DNA of 35,694 bases from Leucobacter chromiireducens (lineage in GTDB: Bacteria; Actinomycetota; Actinomycetes; Actinomycetales; Microbacteriaceae). This document shows, piece after piece, positions 1 to 7,857 of the stretch (its first letter is position 1; every line of letters starts with the position of its first letter). A model generated the notes under the pieces. It ran no database searches and was not told where the DNA came from. It saw only the letters and a program-made list of their open reading frames with translations. Both the position numbers and the translations under genes were made by a program. The DNA lies in assembly GCF_003917135.1 (NCBI RefSeq), contig NZ_RPDI01000028.1, positions 1 through 35,694 of the forward strand, read 5' to 3'.

Positions 1-50
1 GCGACGCGAGCGGCGCGGCGGGCGCGGCGCGGCTGGCTGCTCGGCGTCGG

Positions 51-3000
51 TCACGCGGAGTCCGCGGCGCGCTCCCCCACCTCGAGTCCGAGGGTGCGCG
101 CGATCCGGCGCGCGGCCTCGTCCGGGTCGGAGAACAGGTCAAAGCTCTGCACGCGGTGGTAGTGCCAGCCGAGGCGGCGCAGCACTGCCGGGCGGAGGCG
201 CAGCGTGTCGCGCAGGCTCTCCGAGCCATCGCCGAGGTCGACGTCGATCGCGATCGCGCGCCCATCGTACGACGCCGCGAGCGGGATCGCCCCGCGGTAG
301 TCGAGTGCGACCGTGAGCCCGAGCGCTTCGAGCCGATCCGCGAGCTCGCCGATCATCGGATCGCGCTCGGCCGGGAGCGCCGGCGGTTCGGGAGCCGGGT
401 GCTCGAGGGCCAGCAGCTCCGCGAGTTCCACGACGCCGTGCTTGATGCGGGCCGAGTCGAGATCCTTCGGCTTGAAGCAGCTGACGATCGTCATCGCGCG
501 GCGCGCACGGGTCATCGCGACCGCGAGCAGCCGCTCGCCGCCCGGGCGCCCGAGCCCACCAAAGTTCGACAGCACGCGCCCGTGCGGGGTGCGGCCGTAG
601 CCGATCGAGAAGATCACACGATCGCGGCTCTGCGCGGTCGCCTGCTCAAGGGTCATCACCGCGAACGGCTCCGCGCGATCCCCGAGCAGGAACTCCCGGT
701 ACTGCGGGAACTTCGAGAACGCCTGCAGCACCGCCTGGTAGACGCGCACCGCGTGGCGCTCGCTCGCCGTGATCACCATGAGCGACTCGCCTGCGCGGTC
801 GCTCGCGTGTTCGAGGACGAGCTGCACGACACGCTCCACCTCGGCGTCGGTGCTCTCCACGGCGCCGGTCTGCTGGTCGGGCAGGCCCTGCCCGCCGCTC
901 ACGAACTCGTAGGTGAGGCTCGAGTGGCCGAGGAAGCTGCCAGCCCACGGCAGGGTCTGGATCGCGTCGCCGTAGAAGCGCGTGTTGACGAGCTGCGTGA
1001 GGTCCTCGCCGCCCGCACGGTAGCTGCGCGTGAGCGTGAGGGTCGGCAGCACCTCGCCGAGCGCGGCGAACGCGGAGCTGCGGTGCAGCGCCTCGGCCGC
1101 GGCCGGATCCGAAGCTGCGTCTGGCACCTGCGCGCCGACCGACAGTTCGAAGTGCGCCGGGGTCTGCGTCATCGTGTCCCCGAAGGCGACGACCTGCCGA
1201 GAGCGCCGGATCGCGCCGAGGTTCTCGACGAGCGTGGTCGCGCCGGCGTCGACGAGCAGCACGGTGTCGAAGCGCATGCTGTCGGGCAGTTCGGCCACCT
1301 CGTACGGCGACATCGCCCACACCGGGGCGAGCACGCTGAGGAGGTGCGGGGCGCCCTGCGCGAGCTGGGCGACGGAGACGTCGGGGCGGCGCAGCGCCTC
1401 GCGCAGCGCGAGCGCCTCCTGCCGGTGGTCGAGCACGGCGACGCGCCAGGCGTCGGCGAGGCTCGCGGCGAGCAGCGCACCGTTCGCGCCGGCGTGCGCG
1501 TCGTCGACGAGCCGGAAGTCAGCTTCGAGCCGCTCGAGCACGCCGGTGTTCGCGCTGAGCAGCGCGGGGTTCGTGTGCAGCATGCGCTCGAGCGCCGACT
1601 GCCACCACGCGAGCTCGAGCTCCGCGGTGACGTCCTCTGCCGGCACGTGGCGCGCGGACAGGTCGTCGAGCAGCGGCTCGAGGTGCGCGGCGCGCATGCG
1701 CTCGACGATCTTCGTGCGCTCCTGGATGTTCTGCAGCACCTCTGACTCGCGTGCGAGGTCCGAGATCCGACTGGCGAGCGAGCCGAGCGTGTGGTTCTTC
1801 AGCCGATCCGGATCGTTCACGACGCCGAGCACTCGATCCAGCTCGTCCAGATCCTGGTATGCGGACTGGAAGGCCACCACGACGTCGGAGATCCCGAGCG
1901 GCACCTCGGGGCGCGCGCCGACCACCGTCGTGTAGCGCTGCCACAGCACACGCTGCTGCTGGATCTGCACGAGGCGCGCGTACATGTCGGTGATGTGCAC
2001 ACCGGGTCGCACGTACTCGCGCGCGAGCTTGCGGAGGCGGCGCTTGTTCGCGGCGGTCATCTCGTCGGAGCCGCGCGGCGCGTGCGCCGCGATGACCTCG
2101 GTGAGCGAACGGTCGTACACGGACGGGGTGAAGCGATCGAGCGTGTCGCGGATCCCCATCAGAAGTCGCAGGTACACGCCCAGCTCGGCGATGGTCTCGT
2201 AGGGGCGCATCGACGTCTGGCCGATCACCTCATTGGCCATCGAGATGAGGCGCGGGAGCTGCGCTTCGGCGAGGTCGACGGCGGTGCCGTAGGCGGTGCG
2301 AGCCTCCTCGGTGGTCGAGAAGCTGACCCCGTACCAGGGGGAATCCTCCGGCCCGTACTGGAACTGGCCGAGCCTCGCGACCTCGGTGAGGTCCTCGGCC
2401 ATCGCGGTGCGGTCGAGCGTGAGCTGGCCGAGCGCGTGGTCGTCGAGCCGCACGGTGGTGCGCGGCGGACGCTCGCTCTGCGCGAGGGTGGTGAGGCGGC
2501 GGAGCGCGTCGAGCGGCGAGACGCCGTAGCGCTCGTCGGCGGTGGCGAGCGCACTGCGGTAGTCGCGCAGCACACCGCGGAGCCGGATCAGCGCGGCGTC
2601 CACTTCGCCGAGCTGTTCGGCGCGCGCGTTCTCGTTGCGGCTGATCGATTCGACGAGGTTGCGGCGCACGCGGCGCGGCCCGACCGAGAGCCCGGCGAGC
2701 CCGGCACGCGTGAGCCGGTGCGAGATGCCGTCGAGCGTGGCACGGCGCGGCGACACCACGAGCACGCGCTTGCCGTCACGGGCGAGGCTGCCGATCGCGT
2801 TCACCACGGTCTGCGTGCCGCCAGTGCCTGGCAGCGTGTGCACCACGAGCGAGTGACCGGCGTCGATCTGGGCGAGCACGTCGTCCTGCTCGGCGTCGGC
2901 GTCGTAGAGGTGGCGGTCGACATCGGGCGAGCGCTCGTCCGGCGGCGTGGCGCTGACCGGGCGGTACGCCGCGGCGAGCTGCTCGCGTGCTGGTTCGCTG

Positions 3001-3845
3001 CCGCACACGGCGGCGAGGATCGGCGAGTCGAGATCCTTCACCGCGTCGACCATGCCCTGCGCGACCGAGTGGAAGGAGGACACCACGAGGCGCGGCTGCA
3101 CGACGAATCCGGAGACGCCGGCGACGGTCTGCCGCACCCGGTCGATCACGGGCTGCGGCTTGAACACGCCCTCGGACTGCGAGAGCTCGACCAGCGCGCG
3201 CGCGTCGAGCGTGATGCCGAACTGCGCGCGGAGGGCCCGGATCAGCTCCTCGTTCACCGAGGGGAACTGCTTGAGCTTCAGCTCAAAGTCGCGGCCGTAG
3301 CGGCGGATCGCGAGCGGGCGCAGCAGTACGGGGGCGCAGAACTCCTCGCCCTCGAACGTCCACTTCGCGATCCCGACGCCGAGGTGCACGGTCTCCAGGC
3401 CGCGCACGGTGCGCATCTCGATCGCTTTGTCGGTCACGCGGCCAGCGGCCGCGCGTGCGTGGCGCAGCGCGAGGTCGTCGCGGATCAGCGCGGAGAGCAG
3501 GATCTTGTTGCCCGTGATGAACTGGGGCAGCCCGCCAGGGTGCGTGGTCGACAGCTCGATCCGGTTGGCCGGGCGGTCGTCGAAGTGCAGCAGCGGGTTG
3601 CGGCCACCGATCTGCGCGGCGGCGCGGCGCCAGTCGGCGTGCTCATCAGCGTACGCGTCGACGAGCGACACCGGGCCGGTGAGGTGCGCGGACAGGTCGC
3701 GCTCGGGGGCGCTGGGGGCCTCGGGCGTTGGGGCAGCCGGGACCGCGCCCTCGTCCTGGGGCGGCACCGCCTCGGCGGTGACCTCTACGGTCTCATTCTC
3801 GTCGCCACCCGCTTCGGGTCGCCGACGTCGGTCTACACTCCACAC
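51..3845 (-). CDS. DUF4011/superfamily-1 helicase-like protein, catalytic motifs degenerate
   Basis: The 1264-residue protein has the layout of large DUF4011-type SF1 helicases: an acidic Ala/Pro-rich N-terminus, a RNPLLHF segment near residue 84, a P-loop region near 339-346, a long helical middle, a Walker B-like region near 859-868, a UvrD-like C-terminal core containing VAMTRARR near 1112, and a terminal DUF559/Vsr-like domain. The P-loop reads PGTGGTQT where the family has PGTGKSQT, so Gly343 replaces the catalytic lysine. The Walker B site reads VDAGA rather than FDEAS, so Ala867 replaces the glutamate. The GDPKQLPP-type motif is also eroded (GDTMTQTP). The terminal domain reads AIPLAAS where an RIDLAV-type strand with its aspartate is expected. 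It starts with GTG six bases after TAGGGT and has no clear ribosome site, suggesting a leaderless mRNA. The frame is long and intact. I infer a conserved DNA- or nucleotide-binding pseudoenzyme rather than an active helicase. Confidence 0.85.
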   Translation of the reverse strand: MWSVDRRRRPEAGGDENETVEVTAEAVPPQDEGAVPAAPTPEAPSAPERDLSAHLTGPVSLVDAYADEHADWRRAAAQIGGRNPLLHFDDRPANRIELSTTHPGGLPQFITGNKILLSALIRDDLALRHARAAAGRVTDKAIEMRTVRGLETVHLGVGIAKWTFEGEEFCAPVLLRPLAIRRYGRDFELKLKQFPSVNEELIRALRAQFGITLDARALVELSQSEGVFKPQPVIDRVRQTVAGVSGFVVQPRLVVSSFHSVAQGMVDAVKDLDSPILAAVCGSEPAREQLAAAYRPVSATPPDERSPDVDRHLYDADAEQDDVLAQIDAGHSLVVHTLPGTGGTQTVVNAIGSLARDGKRVLVVSPRRATLDGISHRLTRAGLAGLSVGPRRVRRNLVESISRNENARAEQLGEVDAALIRLRGVLRDYRSALATADERYGVSPLDALRRLTTLAQSERPPRTTVRLDDHALGQLTLDRTAMAEDLTEVARLGQFQYGPEDSPWYGVSFSTTEEARTAYGTAVDLAEAQLPRLISMANEVIGQTSMRPYETIAELGVYLRLLMGIRDTLDRFTPSVYDRSLTEVIAAHAPRGSDEMTAANKRRLRKLAREYVRPGVHITDMYARLVQIQQQRVLWQRYTTVVGARPEVPLGISDVVVAFQSAYQDLDELDRVLGVVNDPDRLKNHTLGSLASRISDLARESEVLQNIQERTKIVERMRAAHLEPLLDDLSARHVPAEDVTAELELAWWQSALERMLHTNPALLSANTGVLERLEADFRLVDDAHAGANGALLAASLADAWRVAVLDHRQEALALREALRRPDVSVAQLAQGAPHLLSVLAPVWAMSPYEVAELPDSMRFDTVLLVDAGATTLVENLGAIRRSRQVVAFGDTMTQTPAHFELSVGAQVPDAASDPAAAEALHRSSAFAALGEVLPTLTLTRSYRAGGEDLTQLVNTRFYGDAIQTLPWAGSFLGHSSLTYEFVSGGQGLPDQQTGAVESTDAEVERVVQLVLEHASDRAGESLMVITASERHAVRVYQAVLQAFSKFPQYREFLLGDRAEPFAVMTLEQATAQSRDRVIFSIGYGRTPHGRVLSNFGGLGRPGGERLLAVAMTRARRAMTIVSCFKPKDLDSARIKHGVVELAELLALEHPAPEPPALPAERDPMIGELADRLEALGLTVALDYRGAIPLAASYDGRAIAIDVDLGDGSESLRDTLRLRPAVLRRLGWHYHRVQSFDLFSDPDEAARRIARTLGLEVGERAADSA

Positions 3846-3851
3846 ACCGCC

Positions 3852-3857
3852 ACCCTA
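3852..3857 (-). promoter_or_regulatory. -10 box for a leaderless helicase-like mRNA
   Basis: TAGGGT on the minus strand ends six bases before the GTG start at 3845. The TANNNT pattern and spacing match the other start-adjacent boxes in this window. No clear -35 hexamer was seen. Confidence 0.4.
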
Positions 3858-3870
3858 GGCGCTGAAACAG

Positions 3871-3918
3871 CAAAACAGCGCATCCGCAACGGAGTTTCGT
3901 CGGCTGCGGATGCGCTGT
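3871..3918 (-). terminator. Rho-independent terminator after the uracil permease
   Basis: A 14-bp perfect stem (3875-3888 with 3905-3918; arm ACAGCGCATCCGCA) closes a 16-nt loop. On the minus strand it is followed by TTTTGC. It lies 25 bases past the permease stop and just upstream of the helicase-like gene, separating the two transcripts. Confidence 0.85.
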
Positions 3919-3942
3919 GAATGCGCTGATGGCGCGGGGGCG

Positions 3943-5313
3943 TCAGCGGGTGCTGGTGTCCTCCGCCGCCGGGCCGGTGACCACGGGGTCCGCGAGCTGC
4001 ATCTCGCCGCCGCGCGCCTTCGCCAGCACGCGCATGAGGTGGTAGACGCCGATCGCCGCGATCGTGCCGAGCGCGATGCCGTTGAATACGACCGATCCGA
4101 ACTGGATCGTGAAGTCCGCGATGCCGACGATGAGCGGCACTGCGGCCGAGAACTGGTTGATCGGCTTCGAGAAGTCGACCTTGTTGTCGATCCAGATCTT
4201 CACACCGATGAGGCCGATGAGGCCGTACAGCGCGACGGTCACGCCGCCGAGCACGGCGGGCGGAACGGAGAAGATCACGGCGCCCACCTTCGGCGAGAAG
4301 GAGAGCAGCACGGCGATGGTGCCGGCCACCCAGTACGCCGCCGTCGAGTAGACGCGGGTCGCGGCCATGACGCCGATGTTCTCGCCGTAGGTCGTGGTGC
4401 CCGAGCCGCCGCCGAAGCCGGCGAGCATCGTCGAGACACCGTCGGCGAGCAGGGCACGGCCCGTGACTCCGTCGAGGTCGCGGTTCACCATGAGGCCGAC
4501 GCTCTTCACGTGGCCGACATTCTCGGCGATGAGCACGAGCACGACGGGCAGGAACGCGGGCAGGATCCCCCACAGCGTTGGATCGGCGAAGGGGTTGCCC
4601 ACCGCGTGGAACTGGGGCAGCCCCACCCAGTCGGCCTTGGCGACCGCGTCGAAGTTGACGAGGCCTGCGAACACCGCGATGACGTAGCCGACCGCCATGC
4701 CGAGCACGATCGAGAGGCGACCGATGAGGCCGCGGAAGAGCACGGTGATGAGCAGGATCGCGACGAGCGTTGCCACGGCGACCCACGATGAGAGCACCTG
4801 ATCAACGTCCGGGTTGGCGCCGGGGTTGCCGGTCCAGTTGTTGCGCACAGCCGGCGCGAGGTTGAAGCCGATGAGCGCGACGATGGCGCCCATCACGACG
4901 GGCGGCATGAGCGCGTTGATCCAGCCCGTGCCGAAGCGGTGCACCACGAGGCCGACGACAGCCATGAGCACGCCGATCGCGAGAATGCCGAACGACGCGC
5001 GGCCGAGGTCGTCGCCGCCCGCGGTCGCAGCGAGGATCGGGGCGATGAACGCAAACGATGAGCCGAGGTAGCTGGGCAGGCGGTTCCCGGTGAGGAGCAG
5101 GAACAGCATCGTGCCGAGGCCCGAGAAGAAGAGCGTCGCGGTGGGGCTGAAGCCCGTGAGCAGCGGCACGAGGAACGTGGCGCCGAACATGGCGACGACG
5201 TGCTGCGCGCCGAAGCCGATGGTGCGGCCCCAGCTCAGGCGCTCCTCCGGGAGCACGATCGCGTCGGGGGCAACGTGTTTGCCGTCACCGTGCAGTTTCC
5301 AGGGCAGCGCCAT
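3943..5313 (-). CDS. uraA: NCS2-family uracil (or xanthine) permease
   Basis: This 456-residue polytopic membrane protein matches the nucleobase:cation symporter-2 family and is probably a proton-coupled uracil importer. Visible family features are the GAQHVVAMFGAT segment in the first helix (the QH motif), the SSFAFIAP segment, the conserved glutamate in TYGENIGVMA, and about 12-14 hydrophobic segments. Length is close to UraA/PyrP proteins. I start it at 5313 (MALPWKLHGD) because AAGGAG at 5320-5325 lies six bases upstream; an in-frame ATG at 5328 would add five residues but has no ribosome site. It has its own promoter and terminator and so is probably monocistronic. Xanthine cannot be excluded as substrate, but the QH/SFAFIAP/GENIG combination favours uracil. 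Confidence 0.9.
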   Translation of the reverse strand: MALPWKLHGDGKHVAPDAIVLPEERLSWGRTIGFGAQHVVAMFGATFLVPLLTGFSPTATLFFSGLGTMLFLLLTGNRLPSYLGSSFAFIAPILAATAGGDDLGRASFGILAIGVLMAVVGLVVHRFGTGWINALMPPVVMGAIVALIGFNLAPAVRNNWTGNPGANPDVDQVLSSWVAVATLVAILLITVLFRGLIGRLSIVLGMAVGYVIAVFAGLVNFDAVAKADWVGLPQFHAVGNPFADPTLWGILPAFLPVVLVLIAENVGHVKSVGLMVNRDLDGVTGRALLADGVSTMLAGFGGGSGTTTYGENIGVMAATRVYSTAAYWVAGTIAVLLSFSPKVGAVIFSVPPAVLGGVTVALYGLIGLIGVKIWIDNKVDFSKPINQFSAAVPLIVGIADFTIQFGSVVFNGIALGTIAAIGVYHLMRVLAKARGGEMQLADPVVTGPAAEDTSTR

Positions 5314-5319
5314 GCGGGG

Positions 5320-5325
5320 CTCCTT
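5320..5325 (-). promoter_or_regulatory. Ribosome binding site deciding the permease start
   Basis: AAGGAG on the minus strand, six bases before the ATG at 5313. It lies downstream of the alternative ATG at 5328, so the shorter start is preferred. Confidence 0.7.
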
Positions 5326-5390
5326 CATTGGGGCGGTCCGTCCGGAGTGTGCTGCGCGTCAGCCCCCTGAGAGCGCGCGACCAATCGTCC

Positions 5391-5396
5391 ATCATA
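5391..5396 (-). promoter_or_regulatory. Candidate -10 element of the uracil permease promoter
   Basis: TATGAT on the minus strand would start transcription near 5384, giving a leader of roughly 70 nt. No convincing -35 hexamer and no attenuator-type anti-terminator pair were recognised in the leader. Confidence 0.45.
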
Positions 5397-5484
5397 CAGC
5401 GAACGCTCAGGCTCGGCGCGAAAAGCTCGCCGCGCGCGCTGGCGTGCGCCCCGCACCCGGCCCGGCCCGCCTGACCCAGCCCAG

Positions 5485-5544
5485 CCCAACCCAACCAGCC
5501 CGACCCAATCCCAACCCAACCAGCCGGACCCGCCCCAACCAGCC
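5485..5544. repeat. C-rich short tandem repeat, 25-bp period, about 2.5 copies
   Basis: The 16-base block CCCAACCCAACCAGCC occurs identically at 5485-5500 and 5510-5525, and its last 11 bases recur at 5534-5544, where they run directly into the left arm of inverted repeat R1. The minus strand reads GGGTTGGGATTGGGTCGGG across 5499-5517, a canonical G-quadruplex motif. Confidence 0.8.
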
Positions 5545-5605
5545 GGAGAAATCTGTTTTCTCGGACGGGGTCCTGCGATTCGGCCCGAGGAAACAGATTT
5601 CTCCG
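5544..5605. repeat. Inverted-repeat element R1 (62 bp; 21-20-21)
   Basis: The 21-base left arm (5544-5564) begins CGGAGAAATCTG and ends CTCGG. The right arm (5585-5605) is its reverse complement with one mismatch (20 of 21 pair). The spacer is 20 nt. The same arm sequence and geometry recur at 34359-34420 (R2) and 35423-35484 (R3). No T-tract follows on either strand, so a simple terminator is unlikely. Confidence 0.9.
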
Positions 5606-5610
5606 TGTGG

Positions 5611-5659
5611 TTTGGGGTGGGACGGGTGGGGCGGCGTGGGTTTGGGGGTGGGGGGTGGG
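5611..5659 (+). other. G-rich tract with G-quadruplex potential
   Basis: The plus strand has at least seven runs of three or more G with 1-3 nt loops, including GGGGTGGGACGGGTGGGG at 5614-5631 and a second block at 5638-5659. It lies immediately downstream of the cupin stop and next to R1, mirroring the C-rich repeat on the other side. Confidence 0.65.
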
Positions 5660-5667
5660 CGGCGGGC

Positions 5668-6075
5668 CTAGCCCGCGATGTAGACCTTGCGAATGTGGTC
5701 GGCCACCGTCCACCTGGTGCGCGTGCCGGCGACCAGTCGCATCACGTCGCCCGGACCCACCTTGACGGTGCGTGGCGCAGCTCCAGGATCCCGATTGATG
5801 CCCGGCTCGCTGAGCAACTCGATCGTCGCGCCGCCCGAGAGCACCACGAACAGCTCGTCCACCTCGGTGTCGGTCACGGTGCCGCCGCGCAGCTCCCAGA
5901 CGCCCGTCTCGGCGCCGCCGATCTCCCCGAGCTCGACGATGCCCTGCGCAGGATCCCCCGACACGACGTCCTCGGGCGCGACCGCCTCGAGCGCCACCGG
6001 CATCGAGCCGGCGTGCACCGCGGCGTTCGCGCCGCCGGGAAGCGCGACGCCCGGCACCGCCTCCGCGCCGCTCAC
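5668..6075 (-). CDS. Cupin-domain protein (DUF861/EutQ-like)
   Basis: This 135-residue protein has a single small beta-barrel cupin. A lead-in strand is followed by GVWELRGGTVTDTEVDELFVVLSGG and then a second motif around VGPGDVMRLVAG. The pattern (WELRGG, then DELFVVLSGG, then GPGDV) matches the DUF861/cupin_3 group found beside amine-degrading FAD oxidases. The GTG start (6075) overlaps the TGA stop of the oxidase as GTGA, so the two are translationally coupled. The role is unknown; a metal- or small-ligand-binding accessory for the oxidase pathway is inferred from the coupling. Histidine is scarce in the motif, so metal binding is uncertain. Confidence 0.85.
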   Translation of the reverse strand: MSGAEAVPGVALPGGANAAVHAGSMPVALEAVAPEDVVSGDPAQGIVELGEIGGAETGVWELRGGTVTDTEVDELFVVLSGGATIELLSEPGINRDPGAAPRTVKVGPGDVMRLVAGTRTRWTVADHIRKVYIAG

Positions 6076-7493
6076 GAGTCGAAACCCAGGCCGAGCGCGT
6101 CGAGGGTCTTCAGCAGAACGTTCCGCTTCCCCTCGTTGTGGTCGGCGCGATCGAGCGCCCAGCGCGTGAGGTTGATCCCGATCGAGGCAGCCGGCTCTGG
6201 CGGGAACGGCAGTGGCACGTCCTTGACCATCTTGAGCTCCGTGCGCTCGGTGACGCGACCCTCGAGCCGGTCGACGATCACGTCGGCGGCGAAGTGCGTC
6301 GCCCCAACGCCGAGGCCGGTGAAGCCAGCGACGTACTGCACGCGGCCCCCGAGCGCCTGCCCGAAGAACGCGCAGAAGCGCGTGCTCGTGTCGATCACAC
6401 CGGCCCAGCGGTGCGTGAACTTCACGCCGGCGAGCTGCGGGAACGTGGTGAAGAAGTGGCTCGCGAGCTTGCGGTGGCTCTCCATCCGGTCCTCATACTC
6501 CGGCTTGATCTTGCCGCCGGCGTAGTACACGGCGTCGTAGCCGCCCCAGAGGATCCGGTTGTCCTTCGTGAGGCGCGAGTAGTGGAACTGGTTCGCCATG
6601 TCGGCGAGGCCCTCGCGCCCCTCCCAGCCGATCGAGGCCAACTGCTCGTCGGTGAGCGGCTCGGTCATGAGCACGTAGTCGTACACGGGCACGGTGTGGA
6701 AGCGGTAGCGCTTCAGCAACGAGGGGAACACGTTCGTGCAGAGCGCCACGCGATCCGCCGACACGGTGCCGCGCTCCGTCGTGAGCTGCACCGGGCCGTC
6801 CGCTCCCCCGTCGAGCCGCTTCACCGGGGTCTGCTCGTGGATCTCGACGCCGATCTTCGCCGCGTGGCGCGCCAGCTCGGCCGCGAGCTTCGCAGGGTGC
6901 AGGTTGGCGTTCTCGCGCGGTGCGAACTCGCCGCCGAGGAACGTCGGCGACGCGATGCGCGCCTGCACCTCCTCGGCGTTCAGCGTGACGACCGTCGGAT
7001 CGTGGCTCTCGCCGAGCCACTCGACCTGGTGCGGGGCGTTGGCCACGGCCAGCTGGCCGGTGCGCTCGAAGTCGACGTCGAGCTCGTTGTCCGCGATGAA
7101 CTGCTCCATCGCGTCGAGGTTCTCGTAGCCGAGGCGGGCGAGCACGCCAGTCTCCTCCGGCCAGCGCGCCTCGGCGTTCGGCTCGCCGTGGGTGATGCTC
7201 GCCTCGCAGAAGCCGCCGTTGCGGCCGGACGCCGCCCAGCCGACGCGCTTGGCCTCGAGCAGGATCACGCGGCGCTCAGGGTGTTCCGTCTTCAGTTTGA
7301 TCGCGGTCCAGAGCCCGGCGTAGCCGCCGCCAACGACGGCGTCGTCGACGCTCGTGTCGCCCGCGAGCGCGGGGTAGCGCGCCGCGGTGTCCGCGACGTC
7401 ATCGATCCAGAAGCAGGAGAGCTTCGTGTCAGCGAGCGCGTCCTCGACGATCTTCGCCGCCGGCCGGTTCGTTTCAAAAATGGTCTGGTGCAT
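6072..7493 (-). CDS. FAD-dependent amine oxidase of the DAO family (PuuB-like)
   Basis: This 473-residue D-amino-acid-oxidase-fold flavoprotein has a dinucleotide-binding GGGYAG motif near residue 55, then LLEAKRVGWAASGRNGGF, a signature of gamma-glutamylputrescine oxidase and related amine oxidases. The C-terminal segment GFTGLGVGATHFAAD fits the second FAD-contact motif. It probably oxidises a primary or secondary amine to an aldehyde or imino product with hydrogen peroxide; putrescine or gamma-glutamylputrescine is the leading guess. GAGG precedes the ATG. It is the first gene of a two-gene operon with the cupin, and a dyad upstream (7545-7573) may be its operator. No glutamyl-putrescine ligase is nearby, so the exact substrate is open. 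Confidence 0.85.
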   Translation of the reverse strand: MHQTIFETNRPAAKIVEDALADTKLSCFWIDDVADTAARYPALAGDTSVDDAVVGGGYAGLWTAIKLKTEHPERRVILLEAKRVGWAASGRNGGFCEASITHGEPNAEARWPEETGVLARLGYENLDAMEQFIADNELDVDFERTGQLAVANAPHQVEWLGESHDPTVVTLNAEEVQARIASPTFLGGEFAPRENANLHPAKLAAELARHAAKIGVEIHEQTPVKRLDGGADGPVQLTTERGTVSADRVALCTNVFPSLLKRYRFHTVPVYDYVLMTEPLTDEQLASIGWEGREGLADMANQFHYSRLTKDNRILWGGYDAVYYAGGKIKPEYEDRMESHRKLASHFFTTFPQLAGVKFTHRWAGVIDTSTRFCAFFGQALGGRVQYVAGFTGLGVGATHFAADVIVDRLEGRVTERTELKMVKDVPLPFPPEPAASIGINLTRWALDRADHNEGKRNVLLKTLDALGLGFDS

Positions 7494-7544
7494 GGGGTCC
7501 TCGTCTTCGATGTCCGAGACGATCCTGACACAGAATCACGCGAA

Positions 7545-7573
7545 TGTAAATGCCATTGACATTTGCGTTTACA
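7545..7573. promoter_or_regulatory. Nested dyad, possible operator for the oxidase-cupin operon
   Basis: An outer TGTAAA (7545-7550) pairs with TTTACA (7568-7573). Nested inside, AAATG-CCATTGA-CATTT (7548-7564) is a quasi-palindrome with 7 of 8 base pairs symmetric. It is the most A/T-rich patch of the surrounding intergenic DNA and lies 52 nt upstream of the oxidase start. No regulator can be named from the sequence. Confidence 0.5.
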
Positions 7574-7626
7574 CGTGTGGGATCGACTCCCCCAGCCCGC
7601 GCAGCGCCGCGCCCCGGCGCTGCGAA

Positions 7627-7857
7627 CTACTCAGCCGGCGGTTTCATGATGGCACCCGTTGCGAGCCCCATCGCGAGGCCGGCAGGCAGCCACAGCCAGA
7701 ACTGGGTCAGCGCGCCGAGCACCACACCCACGACGGCGCCCATAATGAGGCCAACGATGATCTGCTTCCGCCGCGCTTCGGGCGACGGCGTCGAGCCCGA
7801 CTGCTTGCCCGCGCCGCGCTCGTTCCGGCCCTTGCCGGGCTTCGCTCGGTTACTCAT
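7627..7857 (-). CDS. Small membrane protein of unknown function
   Basis: This 76-residue protein has a basic, Ser/Lys/Arg-rich N-terminus (about 33 residues) followed by two hydrophobic segments (about 34-50 and 54-70) rich in glycine and separated by a short turn containing TQFW. It resembles glycine-zipper hairpins, but I do not recognise a family. Its ATG overlaps the TGA of the CYTH gene by four bases (ATGA), so it is translated by coupling. Function unknown; a short intact frame in an operon with good codon bias supports it as real. Confidence 0.7.
   Translation of the reverse strand: MSNRAKPGKGRNERGAGKQSGSTPSPEARRKQIIVGLIMGAVVGVVLGALTQFWLWLPAGLAMGLATGAIMKPPAE

Larger units (their letters stand above)
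5329..5667. other. 339-nt gene-free stretch with repeats
   Basis: This stretch lies between the permease start and the cupin stop, both genes being on the minus strand. It holds the permease promoter, a C-rich 25-bp-period repeat (5485-5544), inverted-repeat element R1 (5544-5605) and a G-rich tract (5611-5659). Open frames crossing it are composed of repeat-derived Pro/Asn or Gly/Trp and are not credible genes. Confidence 0.8.

Noticed and set aside
1-50. Possible gene end upstream of the helicase-like stop
   Set aside because: Fifty GC-rich bases show no stop/start context or hairpin that could be assigned.
156-3920. Long plus-strand open frames (529 and 709 codons) opposite the helicase-like gene
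   Set aside because: They are antisense frames of a GC-rich gene, rich in Arg/His/Gly/Ala without domain signatures, and lack ribosome sites.
5314-5384. PyrR-type attenuator in the permease leader
   Set aside because: No competing terminator/anti-terminator stems or U-tract are visible in the leader.
5090-5671. Plus-strand 193-codon frame through the permease start and repeat R1
   Set aside because: It is antisense to the permease N-terminus and then translates the C-rich repeat and R1; codon use is unlike a gene.
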